Positions 13,862-25,732 of a DNA stretch of 64,000 bases are shown piece after piece. This stretch comes from Druceiella hillmani (lineage: Eukaryota; Arthropoda; Insecta; Lepidoptera; Hepialidae), in assembly GCA_039881145.1 (NCBI GenBank), contig JAYKKI010000064.1:434001-498000 (forward strand). Direction: 5' to 3'. Position 1 is the first letter of the stretch, and the number at the start of each line of letters is the position of its first letter. The position numbers were made by a program, and so were the translations under genes. The notes beneath the pieces are model-generated. The model did not search any database. It saw only the letters and a program-made list of their open reading frames with translations, and was not told where the DNA came from.

Positions 13862-14091
13862 ATTCACACTTAAATGAAACTATGTGATGTAGTATTATTT
13901 CTACTTTCTTTAATTTCTTTTCCACAACCTAGGTTTCGTTGTATTACAACATCTTCAGGTGGGATATTAGCAAAGATCTTTGCTAATATCCCACCTGAAT
14001 ATGTAGTAATACAACGAAACCTAGGTCGTGGTAAAGAAATTAAAGAAAGTAGAAATAATACTACATCACATAGTTTCATTTAAGTGTGAAT
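13862..14091. mobile_element. near-perfect palindromic foldback element, copy 1
   Basis: Two 115-bp arms meet at GCAAAGATCTTTGC (centre 13976/13977) with no spacer and only a handful of mismatches. The ends read ATTCACACTTAAATG and CATTTAAGTGTGAAT. Because it is a palindrome, both strands carry the same 69-codon open frame; this is a symmetry effect and not two genes. Related copies lie at 38591..38806 and 62483..62600. Confidence 0.85.
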
Positions 14092-14515
14092 AATGAATTT
14101 CTACAAAATTAATGCCAAATATATTCAATATTTAAATACATATTGTTAAAAATTAGCATATGGTCAAAACCGAGATTACATTTATATAAATAAGAAGATT
14201 AATAAAATTTTTAAACAAGAATATGACATCGTCTTTTAATTCCATGTCGTTCTTTTATTTATTTTCGGGCAATTTGATTGGCCAAACTATATTCTTTTTC
14301 TTTTTATTAATATACTTTCTTTCTCTTTATTTAAGTAAATTTTATTAAGTTGATTGAAGTCTTACAGTGAAAAGAAAAAGAAAGGTAGAAGTGACTACCA
14401 GGTTATTTGAAAATATATGAAAAATGAAATAGGTAAGACCCAATTTAACCCACTTATTTATAAGTTACACTATATGGGAAGAGATTATAAAGAAAGTTCA
14501 AAAGGAAAGATAAAA

Positions 14516-14670
14516 CTATATATAATTGACACGAAAATCACTTATCTTACATAAACTTAGGTAATTGACAATCAACTTCTGGTCCAAGATGAATAAATCA
14601 CAAACTGTGAAATATGGCTGATTCTCCAACAACTGGATTAATTTCTCTAACTGGTCCTTGTAATTGCCCG
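14516..14670 (-). pseudogene. relic of a gustatory-receptor last exon
   Basis: The minus-strand reading contains a polar helix KDQLEKLIQLLE followed by FTVCDLFILDQKL, which lines up with the last exons of the intact receptors (a polar start, then a Cys, an LF and an LD/LR motif ahead of TM7). The expected acceptor reads TTTCAA instead of TTTCAG, and the sequence after DQKL loses the TM7 motif. It lies 240 bp outside the 5' LTR of the gypsy element and may be the end of the decayed receptor represented at 22234..22096. Confidence 0.4.
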
Positions 14671-14912
14671 TTGAAATAGATACAATTATTTTATAAACTG
14701 GCATGTTAATACAGTAGATATTTTATTCAGGTATTTCCATGTGATAAAATAGAGTTTGCAAAAGAAAATTTAATACACAATCGACTCTAAGCTAGTATTT
14801 ATTGAAGGGAGAAGAAACCACATAATATTACATAACCAGTAAACATATATGACTTATTTTGTGAATGATGATTTTTAATGAGGACTGGGAAAAATAGAAA
14901 AACGATGATTTA

Positions 14913-15124
14913 TGTATTGTGTTTTATATTGAATGTGCCTGTTATGAGTATGTGATATCCCTATCGTCATGGCACATCACTAGTCGATAAGGCATGCATT
15001 CGTGAAGATGGTGTCCTAACCATTGCTAATTGTATCTCTTGTAATATATATCAAAAGTGTAATAATAAATCAAATCGAATTCAAGTCTAGTATTATTATT
15101 TATATAATATACACACACAATACA
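14913..15124 (+). repeat. 5' LTR of gypsy element
   Basis: The repeat starts TGTATTGTG and ends CACAATACA. Its last 85 bp recur at 18790..18874 with few differences, which identifies both as LTR sequence. The flanking base context shows no matching duplication. Confidence 0.8.
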
Positions 15125-15198
15125 TGGTGTCAGTAATTGGGTTCTTAATCTATGTATTGTATGGTCATTGTGAAATTCTCGTATGAAAAGTCCACATC

Positions 15199-15977
15199 AT
15201 GTCTCAAGAAATTCAAAAACCCAAGAAAGAAAGTGATGGCAGAAAGGTAGCTTTATTTTTACATGTTATTGGTGAAAAGGGTGTGGATGTATTTAATACA
15301 TTTGGAAAAAACGAGGATAACGTTAAATACGACGAGCTTATAGACTTATTTAAAAAAAATTCACTCCAAAAGCTAACCTCACTTATAAATGTCATAATTT
15401 TTTGACATACAAACAAGGTGAAAATGAAACTTTAGACGACTTTGCTTCCAGATTAAAATTAAGGTCACAAAACTGTGAGCTAGGACAGCTGCAGGAACGC
15501 CTAATCAAAATAATGTTCATATGTAACATGCATCAAAAATACAATTATATTAGAGAAAAATTATTGCTTGAAGATAAATTGGATCTTGATAAGACTTTAG
15601 CAATGACAAAAGCCATGCTTGTTTCCAGACACCAAATGGATGAATTGGCAGGATAACAAAGTTCAGTCTTATATAACAAGAGTCAGTCACGCTCAAGATC
15701 AAAGTCTAACTCGAGGAATGTCAGTCAATATAGTCAAGAGTCAGAAAAGGATGTTTGTACAAGGTGTGGTCAGGTGCATCGTCGTAAGTGTCCAGAATTT
15801 GGTGTAAAGTGCAGAAAATGTAAAAAAATGGATCATTTTGCAGTCTGTTATCAGTCAATTAAGTCAAAGTCAGTAAAATATGTACGGTCAGATAGTAATA
15901 TGCAACAGGTACAGTCAGAACAATATGAAATGTTTATAGGTCATATTCAGTCATCCAAGTCGTTGTCAAGTGAATAG
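15199..15977 (+). pseudogene. gypsy gag remnant with zinc knuckle
   Basis: Three overlapping open segments in shifted frames make up a gag-like protein. The first begins MSQEIQKPKKESDGRKVALF. The second begins near 15402 and covers the retrotransposon gag region with FASRLKLRSQNCEL. The third carries a zinc-knuckle pair, CTRCGQVHRRKCPE followed by CRKCKKMDHFAVC. Gag binds element RNA and forms particles. The frame changes show it is dead. Confidence 0.75.
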
Positions 15978-16004
15978 ACAATTAATTTATATACAAATAA
16001 TTCA

Positions 16005-16140
16005 CACATAAATTGTATTATTGATACTGGCAGTGATGTCAATATTATGTCAAGAAATATTTATGAATCACTTAATACTGAAAATTCATTGTCTAAAACT
16101 GATGTAAAAATTAAGTCATATACTGGTAATAGTTTAGAGG
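16005..16140 (+). pseudogene. gypsy aspartic protease remnant
   Basis: The plus-strand reading near 16012 contains IIDTGSDVNIMS, the DTGS active-site motif of retroviral-type aspartic proteases, directly after the gag remnant. The frame is lost after about 45 codons. Confidence 0.65.
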
Positions 16141-16539
16141 TATAAGATCAAGAAAATTTAAAGTGTAAATCCTAATTTAATGACTCCTATATGACAAAAG
16201 AAATTAATTTTATAATTACAAATGTGAATTTTCCAACTGTACTAGGTAAACTTAATAACTCAGAAATTGAACTAATTAAAAGAGTTTTTTGTCTACACAC
16301 TACTAGCATGTGAACGTGATAATATCAATTGTCTTTTAAAATAAGTCAAAATGAGTCAAATTCAAGTCAAGAAATATGTCCTAAAGTCACAAAAAGTCAG
16401 TCACAGTAATTTCTATAACAGTCAAGTCAATCAGAAAATATAAATTTAAATAAACTTCTTTAAAAACTTTCCTTAAAGTCTTGGTTGTCTTCCTGGTGAG
16501 TGTCACATAAGTATAAATCTTATGGTTCAGCCAAAAGTC

Positions 16540-17370
16540 CATACTCCGAGGAAGGTGTCATTTGCATTACATTGTAGACTTCAACAAGAACTTGAGAAGA
16601 TGGAGAAAAAGGATGTCGTTATCAAGGTCAAAGAGCCTACTAAATGGGTGAGTTCTTTATTTTAGTAGAAAAGAAGAATGGTCAGTTAAGGGTATGTCTA
16701 GACCCCCGTAATTTAAATCAGGCAATTAATAGGACTCATTATCCTATTCCATCAGTAGATATGATCCACATCAAGGTGGCTGGTGCAAGATTTTACTCCA
16801 CCTTGGATGCAAGGAGTGGATTTTACATGTGTAAATTAAGTGAGGAGAGTTCTTACCCTACAACTTTTAATACACCTTTTGCTTGATACCCCTTTAAACG
16901 TCTTCCATATGGAATCAACTGTGCTCCTGAGTATTTTCACAGAACCATGACTGAAATGTTTGGTGACATACCAGGGGTGGCAGTATACAGTGATGATATT
17001 TTAGTAATCAGTCAAACACTACAAGAGCATAATGAGTGTCTTAATATAATATTTAAAAGAGCAAACTAATATAATGTCACATTTTTAAAGGAAAATGTAT
17101 ATTTGAAAAGGAGAGTATTAAATATCTGGGACATATGTTTTCAGCAGACAGAATCACAGCTGATCTGGACAAAATTAGAGCAATCAAAGAGATGCCCCCT
17201 CCTACCTGTCTAAAATATTTGCAAACCTTTCTAGGCATGATTAATTATTTAAATCCTTTTATTAAAAATATGGCAGACGAGACAGAAATTCTATGCCAAT
17301 TATTAAAATACCTACTGATTGGCAGTGAACTGCCAACCATGAAACAACATTTTGTCGTCTTAAGCAATTA
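16540..17370 (+). pseudogene. gypsy reverse transcriptase remnant
   Basis: Order and motifs are those of a Ty3/gypsy reverse transcriptase. The stretch LRVCLDPRNLNQAI lies near 16695, YPIPSVDMI follows, then STLDARSGF. A conserved LPYGINCAPEYFHR lies near 16900, and the catalytic box here reads YSDDIL (about 16985) in place of the usual YxDD. Several stops and shifts interrupt it. Confidence 0.8.
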
Positions 17371-17389
17371 ATATGTCAAGTTCCAGTGT

Positions 17390-17860
17390 TGTCACATTTT
17401 AATGTTCATGATGAGTAGCAGTGCTGTCGGGAGCGGTGTTGTTGCAACACCAACAACCTGTATATTATGCTTCAAAAACTCTAACAGATACACAACAAAA
17501 AATGGCTCAGATAGAGAAAGAACTCTATTCAATAGTTTTCACCTGCATCGAGTTTTATCAATTTATATATGGACAAACTGTAACCGTAGAGACAGGTCAT
17601 GCTAGTCGAGGTTCCAACACATCTCCAAAGAATGATGTTGAAAATACAACCTATATTCTAAATGTAGTTCACAAGAACATTGCCGATACCTTGTCAAGAG
17701 CAGCACTTTCTGAAACAAGTTCAAATGAATTAGATGATGATATCATTATTCATGTAAATTTACTGATTAAGTCAAGTGTACCAGTCTCCTCAGAATGTGT
17801 ACTGTGGTTAATCAAAGGCAATAATGACGATGAAAGTCTGCAGATTTTGAAAAAAATACT
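17390..17860 (+). pseudogene. gypsy RNase H and connection remnant
   Basis: The reading starting near 17421 includes YYASKTLTDTQQ and IEKELYSIVFTCIEFYQF. These are typical of the RNase H/tether part of gypsy polyproteins, which degrades the RNA strand of the RNA-DNA hybrid. A later part includes NIADTLSRA, typical of the region before the integrase. It is broken by frameshifts. Confidence 0.65.
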
Positions 17861-17999
17861 GTAAAAATGGATGGCCGTCAAGTTAAACTCAAATTCACAA
17901 AGATTTGCATGAATATTGGCTGTATAGATTTGATTTACATGTAGAAAATGATTTTATTTTCAGAAGTAACAGTATAGACATAGCTAAAAAATGAAGGCC

Positions 18000-18780
18000 G
18001 GATATTTTGCAAATAAAACACAGTGGTCATTTTGAAATTGAAAGGTCAAAAGCCTTTGCTAGAGGACATGTATTTTTGCCATTTATGTCAATTGATATAA
18101 AAACATTGTTCAGTCGTGTCATACTTACCTTTCACATAGAAATTCAAATGCTCCAGAACCACTTCTTGCACATGATGTTACGTTACTTCCGTGGGAAAAA
18201 GTTGGTGTTGATCTTATGGATTATAAATCTAAGAAATACATAGTAGTACAAGATTATTACTCAAATTATATTCAAATAATGTCAGTGACAAGTACTAACG
18301 TCAAAACAGTAATCATTTGTCTTAAAAGTATTTTTAGTAGGCATGGTATTCCAGTTGAGTTATTCTCTGACAATGGTGGCCCCATTTAATTCAGCTGAGT
18401 TTAAAAATTTGATATTTGAATGGGGAATACATCATAATATTTCAAGTTCCTACATACCATAGTCAAATGGGTTTGTAGAGTCGGCAGTAAATATATATAA
18501 ACGATTTCTTACCAAGTCAGAGGGGTCAGGAACAGATCCATATCTTGCTTTGTTTCAATTCAAGAATACACCTAGAGGAAATCTACCATCTTCAGCACAA
18601 TTGTTAATGTCATGTTCACTTAGAACACAATTACCAACAGTCACAAAAAACTTAAAACCAAGAACAGTCAAATTTGAAGAATGTGTAAAAATTAAGGAAG
18701 AAAATAAAAATAAAATAAAAGATTACCAGAATTACAAGAAGGAGATAAAGTCCATTTTAAGAAAATGCAAGATACTCCAT
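18000..18780 (+). pseudogene. gypsy integrase remnant
   Basis: The zinc-binding start is seen as HSGHFEIERSKAFARGHVF. After a frameshift comes the core: LPWEKVGVDLMDY (first catalytic Asp), then RHGIPVELFSDNGG (second Asp) and NGFVESAVNIY (catalytic Glu). A basic C-terminal part follows and runs into the truncated 3' LTR. Integrase joins element DNA to the host genome. Frameshifts make this copy inactive. Confidence 0.75.
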
Positions 18781-18879
18781 AATTTTATGTCTGTAATATA
18801 TATCAAAAGTGTAACAATAAATCAAATCTAATTCAAGTCTAGTATTATTATTTATATAATACACACACAATACACTTAG

Positions 18880-19030
18880 TTCTCCTATAGATCTCGGTAT
18901 TACATATTACATCTCGCAGAAAAATCCCAAGTGTAGCCCTTTTCAGAGCTCGCTGAGAGGCTTGGAGTCTTTTTATGAGTTTAATAGTGAGAGTCTGAGT
19001 CTCATTTTCGTTGTCACTGACAACAAACAC
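18880..19030 (-). pseudogene. LINE reverse transcriptase C-terminal fragment
   Basis: The minus-strand reading contains LIKRLQASQRALKRATLGIF followed by LRDVICNTEIYRRTK. This matches the conserved C-terminal block of many LINE reverse transcriptases (an R..QRA.ER..LG..LRD.I.N..I..RT pattern). It abuts the 3' LTR of the gypsy element, which may have inserted into or next to it. The rest of the LINE was not found on the other side of the gypsy copy. Confidence 0.6.
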
Positions 19031-22000
19031 AATTGAAAACTTTTAACTTCAGACACTTGGATATGCTAACGTAGAAGAAGAAAATGTATTTTAAATGATA
19101 AGCTAAGTCTGCCGAACACCACCCAGCAGATCTGAATACTTCCTCTTTCTTAAAGTTGAACTTATCTAATTTTACAGTTTGTCCTAGGTGTAAATCAGAA
19201 AATCGAAGGATAATTTTTTATCATATTTTTTATTAAAGGTTTGTAATTTATTTTCCTTAGTGTATAAAAAATTTACTTTAGACATAATGTAGCAGAGAAA
19301 GTTGCAAGTATTCAAATCCTAGTTAATACTTTTTTAATGAAAGATCAAAATTTCTCCCAGACGTAGAGTAAACTTTTATTATATTTCTGGTTATACATGC
19401 ATACTTATTGTATTCAGAAAATTAGTACATAAGAACATAAACAGTATGTAAACATTAAATTATAATATTAAGAAATATTATTTATAAATGAAAAGTAACT
19501 TAAAACTCACAAAATTCATTGCAGATATGAATCTGAAATTAATTAAATCACAAACTTTGACAGAAGTAAAAAATTTGATGCATATAAAAACCATCTTCAA
19601 TTTTATATTTATACTTAAATTATAATAACAACTTTTGGTAATTGTCATGACATTGAGGAAAAATATTTATAAATTATCCGGTGTGATGAAAACTGCCGAA
19701 AATTTCATTAACTAAAAGATAACTGTCATTTACATAGTCGTTTCCAAATAATGTATTCACATTCATTGATATAAAATATTCACTAGTTGCCAGATTATAA
19801 GATATACAACATTTTTCTTGTAATGAGTTTTAGCTTTTTCAGTTTCCATTTCATTTTTAATATATTATTGTGATTTAATTAATTCTACCATGAAAGTTTT
19901 CAGGAAAATCAGCAATTTTTCACAGAAACAAAATAATCTCCCATTTTTAACTGCCTTTTAAATTACTTTAATTTGGTACATATTATGACTGGCTATTCAG
20001 TAAACAATAAAATATTTAGCAATTTTTTATGTGCCATAATTAAAAACCATTAATGTAAATGAATGTTCATCGCATAAAGGTTTCACATACTAAAACGTTT
20101 TTATAACTACACCGATGACAACTTTTTAGTCAATTATTTAAATCATTTGGTCCAGTCATAAATCTACCCAAGACGGTAAACAAATTTCTGGTTATTGAAT
20201 TGGTTAACGATTTACCTTTGGTAATAAAACGACACACGATTCCTCATCTAATTGTCTATCTTTTTCTTGATTCCATTATTACTCTAGAAATAAATTTGGC
20301 TGTGTCGACAATGTTATTAACTCTATTCGTATGTAATATTACATAAGAAATTATGTTTAATTCAATTTACTTGCATGCATGTTAGGTGGGCATATAAACA
20401 TATAAGTGATTTGAATATATCAAAAATTTACTTGTTAGTCTTTTATTTATATTGTCTCTTACCGAAGCAGGTATGGATACAGAGAGTTCAAGTAGTATTC
20501 ATACGACCAAACAAGTTTTGGCTCATGTAAATAATTTTAAGTATTTATATCCAATTTAATGAAATATAAATTTTTTGAAAATATGTTGAATAATAAGAAT
20601 CCTATTCAATAAGGGAATCATTTCCACGGAAATGAAATTAATTTACCAAAAATTTGAAAATGGGTATTCAGTTAGGAATATGAATGTTAAGCTAATTATA
20701 AACACAAATGTGACATTGAATAATACTTTGTTGCTTCTATGAAATTCGTCTTTACATTATACAGATATATGTGAGTTGTGAGAAGAAATATTTAAATAAA
20801 TGTATCTATCAGCTGCACTGTTTTATTCAATACATACTTAATGATGCTATTATTCTTACGGACGTGTAAGAAACGATTCCTAATAGAGTAAATTTATAAG
20901 CGACAGAAATGATCAATGAAATAAACGTTTCAACCTATTTATACATTAAAATATTAAAATTATTCAAAATAAATTTAAAAGCTTTTTTTTGTAAATTAAA
21001 CGAATTTAAAAAAAAATTATCGATCTCCCGAAGTGAATCTATTGCATCCTGTGTATGTGAACCTTCAAACTGAAAATAGTATTGAATTAATACTGAAAAC
21101 ATATTTTAATATTAAAACAAGAACTGCGGTGCACATGCTAGTGCCACAGTTTCAAATTGGGCAACAGTGTCAATGATCGAATATTAAATTAACTGGGAAC
21201 TTAAAATTTATCACAAAAATGTGTTAAAGACAATTATCCTTTACTCGAATAAGGAATTCCCTAAATTACCTCCTACTAGGCAGTTTAGACATGAAAAATC
21301 ATTTATTAGATAGATTATCCATAAAAGTTGAATGATAAAAAGCTTATATATATTTTACATGTGTGTGATGCAATAAATAAAAGAAATAATTTTCGTTCTG
21401 TTAAAAAAGCATCAAGAGGGTTTATGTTTGAAAACACTAAAAAATGTATTTAAATTAAGCAAAATGTATTTTAAATAAAATGATGAGATTTGGATTATGT
21501 ACAGATGATTAAGATTTCTTTACCAAAATCAAAAACGTCTTGTAGTTTCGATTTAAAAATTTTGTAGATACTACTGAGTAATAAGATGTTCTGTAAAAAT
21601 TTTAATATTTTGTTTTAATAATTTATGAAAAAATAATGTTTACATTACACTTTAAATAATACGCACTCTAATAAAACGTTATAACTTTATAATCATTAAT
21701 GCTATTAATTGAATCCAGGTGCATTTAAACAGTTCTGTATTCAATTAAAATAACAAAAGAGAAATTGATTTGGTTTAAATTAAAGATGCGGTAATAGTAT
21801 TGGTGACCTAAAATTTTTAAGATTTTTTATATTTATCGGTGTAAATACACCAAATTTATTATTTATTAAACTACCTAATATGTAACTAGAAAACAATATG
21901 CTATTACTAAACATTACACCAAAGGACACTCATAGATATCATAAATGATAAAAATCGTATAAAAATGTAGAATTTTTTGTTACATATTCTCTAAGAAATT

Positions 22001-22095
22001 TTATGAAACACTGGAGGGAAGATTTTTAAACACGGATCTATTATTTTTTTTCTAAATGAATGAATAATTAATTAAAGAACAATTTTCATACTCAC
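19031..22095. other. noncoding, possible faint receptor relic
   Basis: AT-rich sequence without a supported gene. A minus-strand scrap near 21185..21130 reads FNIRSLTLLPNL, similar to the FDLRIALLPSF of the first receptor, but stops on both sides prevent a call. Confidence 0.5.
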
Positions 22096-22234
22096 CTATG
22101 TGCAGTATACATAAAGAAATTAGTTTAATATTGTTTCTTGTGGATTCTATTGTTTCAAAAAAAAGTTTGGACATTGCATTTGTTGGTTCGCAGCCGGCAA
22201 CAATAAAAAGATGATTTGTATTTCTCAAGTTAAC
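22096..22234 (-). pseudogene. orphan exon resembling receptor exon 3
   Basis: The segment is bounded by ATTTACAG| and ATAG|GTGAGT. It is open for 46 codons in the frame that starts in phase 0 and ends in phase 1, exactly the phase pattern of exon 3 in the neighbouring receptor genes. It contains the CE-type motif VAGCEPTNAMSK, reminiscent of the Cys-containing stretch in those exons, but is less hydrophobic at its start. A TM-like relic ending TILWQSQ|GTAAGT at 22751 could be the preceding exon, but has a TAA in frame. A likely last exon is the relic at 14670..14516. I infer a very old receptor copy; a chance open segment remains possible. Confidence 0.32.
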
Positions 22235-24421
22235 CTGTAAATAATTTTAGCCAAGAAGTTGTGCTTACAATGATATGTACGTATAATACTTCTACGAAAA
22301 TGTTTAATTCAATAACGGCCTTTTTCGACACGCATCTTAAAACAGGCACAAGGAGTTCATCTACGGAATTCGTCTCCTAAACCATTTTGACTTTCAATGT
22401 CACTCATTAGTTTTATTTGTGCTTTCATATTCCAAAAAAATTAAATTACGATTTTTTTGCCGCATGAATATTGTTCATACCCGACACATTTTATATGAAG
22501 AAATAAAAACAACTAAAACTTAAAACTTGACTTAAAAACAACTTAAAAATTCCCACTTAAATTAAAGAAACAAATAGATTTTATTCTTGCCAGAATACCG
22601 TTACTGTGATTAAAGAGAAATGAAAATTCAGGTATTTGCCCGCATCTTTGCTCTTGCCAATTTCATCTTTAATAATTATTTTTCATGGCACATACATTCT
22701 TTTTTAAAATAATAAATAATTCAGATACTTTTTTAGCTTTTAAGACTTACCTGACTCTGCCATAATATTGTGTTTATTACGATTCTCGGCAAGAGGATAG
22801 TGGTGATGCATTATTTCCAAAAAATAACATTTAATGCAAATATATTTACATCAAAAAATCGGCAAAGAAAGTCTTTGAGAAAATGCTACACAAAATTATA
22901 AAGAAAAAGCAGTGTCTCACACTATATATAGAGTTGGTAAAAAAATTTCAGTATTTAATTTAAAAACTTCCATATCAATATTTTTAAGTGTTAACTAGTG
23001 AGATATATGTGGGATAATATGCTTTATCTTTGTACCAATTTCAACTTTCTACGTCAAGTGCTTTCTGTAGAAAACGATTTTGACAACAGAGCTTCAAATT
23101 ACTTTCATATTTGCGATATAAGTTCCAACAAATAAGAGATATGGGCATAAAAGAATGTTGTTTCAGTTTGTTCCGACTAACGCAAAGAAATGAATGTTTC
23201 TAAAAAGTATTCATTAAGGAAAGTGCCTTACTGGCATTTTATTATTATTGTACTTATGTCATTTAATTTGATAAACATTTGAATGCCTTGTATCAAGAAA
23301 AAGAAGGTGGTGGCTATATGATATATCATCTGAAATATTTAAATAATGTATAAAAAAAAAATTTGGTGTCACTTGAAAGATTTGATCAATTTTCAAATTA
23401 TTCGGTCACTTTTCCACTTACCTGAATGTTAAATACTTTCTTTAATTTATTGCTCCATTTCAATAGAATTATAACATTATTTGGTAGGACATATATACTA
23501 TTCGGATTGCATATGAGATCAAAATATGTGTTTTTTCTGCATGAATTCATGAATGATAGACTGATGATATGTAATAATTTGTTTTAACATCTAGATAAGA
23601 GTATGTTTAAGCACATACATTAATACAATTTCAAGTGCATTCACTAATGTAGCATAATTTGTAATTAACATCATTATATCATAAAATAATTATTATATTC
23701 CAATGAACATACATAGATTACTAAATATGAAAATAACATAACATCATTTTAAAAATATTAATTAATACAATATCAAAAGGAAAAAGAAAACATGTAAATA
23801 TGGAAGTTAGTAAATAAATAACCCAATCAAATACACCAATATCCACTAAAAACACAAACGTACATTTGTTTGAGAAAGAAACGAAAATCATACAAAAAAT
23901 TAACACCTAACTGTAAATTTTTCTGAGCTTAGTTCGCAAACAATTTTCGTCATATCTATTAAAAAGTCTATTAATATCAAGAGTCAATTGCAAAGTAATT
24001 AAAATCCAAATTGAACTTTCTAAAATATTTTTTTTCTTAATCATGTTGTTCTGCAAAGTACATGTAGTAATGTAGTTTACAGTGAACGATGAAATAGCAG
24101 ATAAAAAATCGATTACAGCCCATTACAGTTAATTGGTTATAATTTCATATTCCTTTTAAGCACATACCTCCGATCAATTACTAACAAGGACATTACGATT
24201 GAATTGCCCACTTATTTTGCCTACTACATTCTCCCGCAGGCCTGTTCGATATCAGTACTGGCCCACGTGGGTTCACAATTACAGAGCTTTGGCTTTCTAT
24301 ATCGCGTTGGTTCAAAATAGACCTTCTGTAAAAGGTCAAGGAGAGGAATGACAAACAAGTACGTGTATAAAAGGAAAAAGATTAGCCATTCTTAAAATTA
24401 AATATTGCTATTTTTTAAATT

Positions 24422-24424
<3 letters not shown>

Positions 24425-24455
<31 letters not shown>
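24425..24455. repeat. (TA)n microsatellite
   Basis: This is an uninterrupted TA run of about 15 units in noncoding sequence. Confidence 0.85.
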
Positions 24456-24459
<4 letters not shown>

Positions 24460-24495
24460 CTACATAAATATTTAATTAACTCTGAATATCACTTC

Positions 24496-24524
24496 GTGTC
24501 ATATGCTATTTTTGCATATGACAC
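24496..24524. repeat. 11-bp-arm hairpin beside a TA repeat
   Basis: GTGTCATATGC pairs with GCATATGACAC across a seven-base loop, about 40 bp from a (TA)n run at 24425..24455. No function is apparent. Confidence 0.5.
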
Positions 24525-25732
24525 AATTTTTTTTTCCTAGAATATTATTTTTAGGAAGGAATTACTTTAAATAAATATAGTTCTACTTCATTAGTTTGCA
24601 ATGTTTTTATTTTAACTTAATCGAGGATTACAGAAATCATGGTAAGAGAAATATAATGTGACTTTTGCACATCTCAATTTTTTACACTGATAGACCATGA
24701 TAAGTTTTAAATAGTCACGACTCTTAGCGACTTCGCTTTGCCAGAGCACCATGACTAGTACATTATTTCATATACATAACAATAACCTTATACATATAAT
24801 CGGCAACAATTATTAAAGCGAACACTTGTCATTAAATCAAGTTCCTTATGAATGTCTTAGTGTATCGTGTTAAATGCTTGAAAAATTCAAGTTCTTACAT
24901 CCCTTTTGCTGTATCCTTATGTAATGTTGCTCATTTTACTTAACTCCTTGTTTCAATAGGGAACCTTAAATGACACATTTCGACAAGTATCGTAGTAATA
25001 TTTTCTCAAGCCATGAAAGTTGGAACAAAGAATATCCAATATGTACAGTCAATACGTAAAAAACTACGGATTCAAATGAAGCGTAATTTGAAAATTTTAA
25101 ATGGTACAATTGGAAATCTTTGAACCAAATATTCAATTCAAGTATATGTACATTGTTATCACAGGAAATTTTAAACAGGAGTGGACATTCAGTAATTTTT
25201 AAAGGGAATTAATTTTTATGATAAAATATGATGTCAATTTATGTGACGTCTACTAAGAGCAATGGAACGCAAGCATCTCTGTTAAAAAGAAAAGAAAAGA
25301 TTCAAATTTTGACAATGAAAACAAAAATAGTCACATATTGTAATATCAAATAATAAAGCTGCGTGCTTATTTATTTGTGTACGTTTATATAATTACTAGA
25401 TGTGGGTAAGACTTTTTTATCTAAATAATACACATTGGTAATGTTTATTTGTGATACTGAACATATTTTTTGGTACTAAATTAATCTATATATTAAAGAA
25501 ATATATTTATATTCAAATGAATAAAAATATCAATTCTTTATCTAGAAGGTGTAAGTGTGTAGGAAATGAATGTGAATCCGTGCTAAAATGATTAAAAATA
25601 TGTTCTGCCATGTTATAATTTTAAATTTCAAGCACGTTTTCATTGAACTTCATGTCATATTGGTACTTAATATTAATTCATGTATATATACATAGGATAA
25701 CAATACAAAATTGAAATTAACTAATTATTTTC

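Larger units (their letters stand above)
14913..18874 (+). mobile_element. decayed Ty3/gypsy LTR retrotransposon
   Basis: The 5' LTR is 14913..15124 (212 bp), bounded by TGTATTGTG and CACAATACA. It is followed at once by TGGTGTCAGTAATTGG, a primer-binding site that resembles a tRNA-Leu 3' end. The 3' end (about 18790..18874) matches only the last roughly 85 bp of the LTR, so the start of the 3' LTR and the polypurine tract are deleted. Between them lie gag, protease, reverse transcriptase, RNase H and integrase remnants in the normal gypsy order, all with stops and frameshifts. No target-site duplication is evident. Confidence 0.9.
22235..25732. other. noncoding, decayed sequence
   Basis: AT-rich sequence between the fifth, decayed receptor copy and the end of the second gene. 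It holds a TA repeat and a hairpin. A hydrophobic minus-strand frame (23906..23721) could be receptor-derived but shows no diagnostic motif. Another minus reading near 22430..22330 (MKAQIKLMSDIESQNG) is not recognised. Confidence 0.5.

Noticed and set aside
13870..14083. Two overlapping 69-codon proteins on opposite strands
   Set aside because: They are near-identical because the DNA is a palindrome; no evidence for a protein.
23721..23906. Hydrophobic minus-strand frame as a receptor exon 1 remnant
   Set aside because: Membrane-like composition alone is common in AT-rich DNA; no family motif or splice site supports it.
24230..24360. G+C-richer patch as a possible exon
   Set aside because: No frame of useful length with matching splice sites and no recognised motif.
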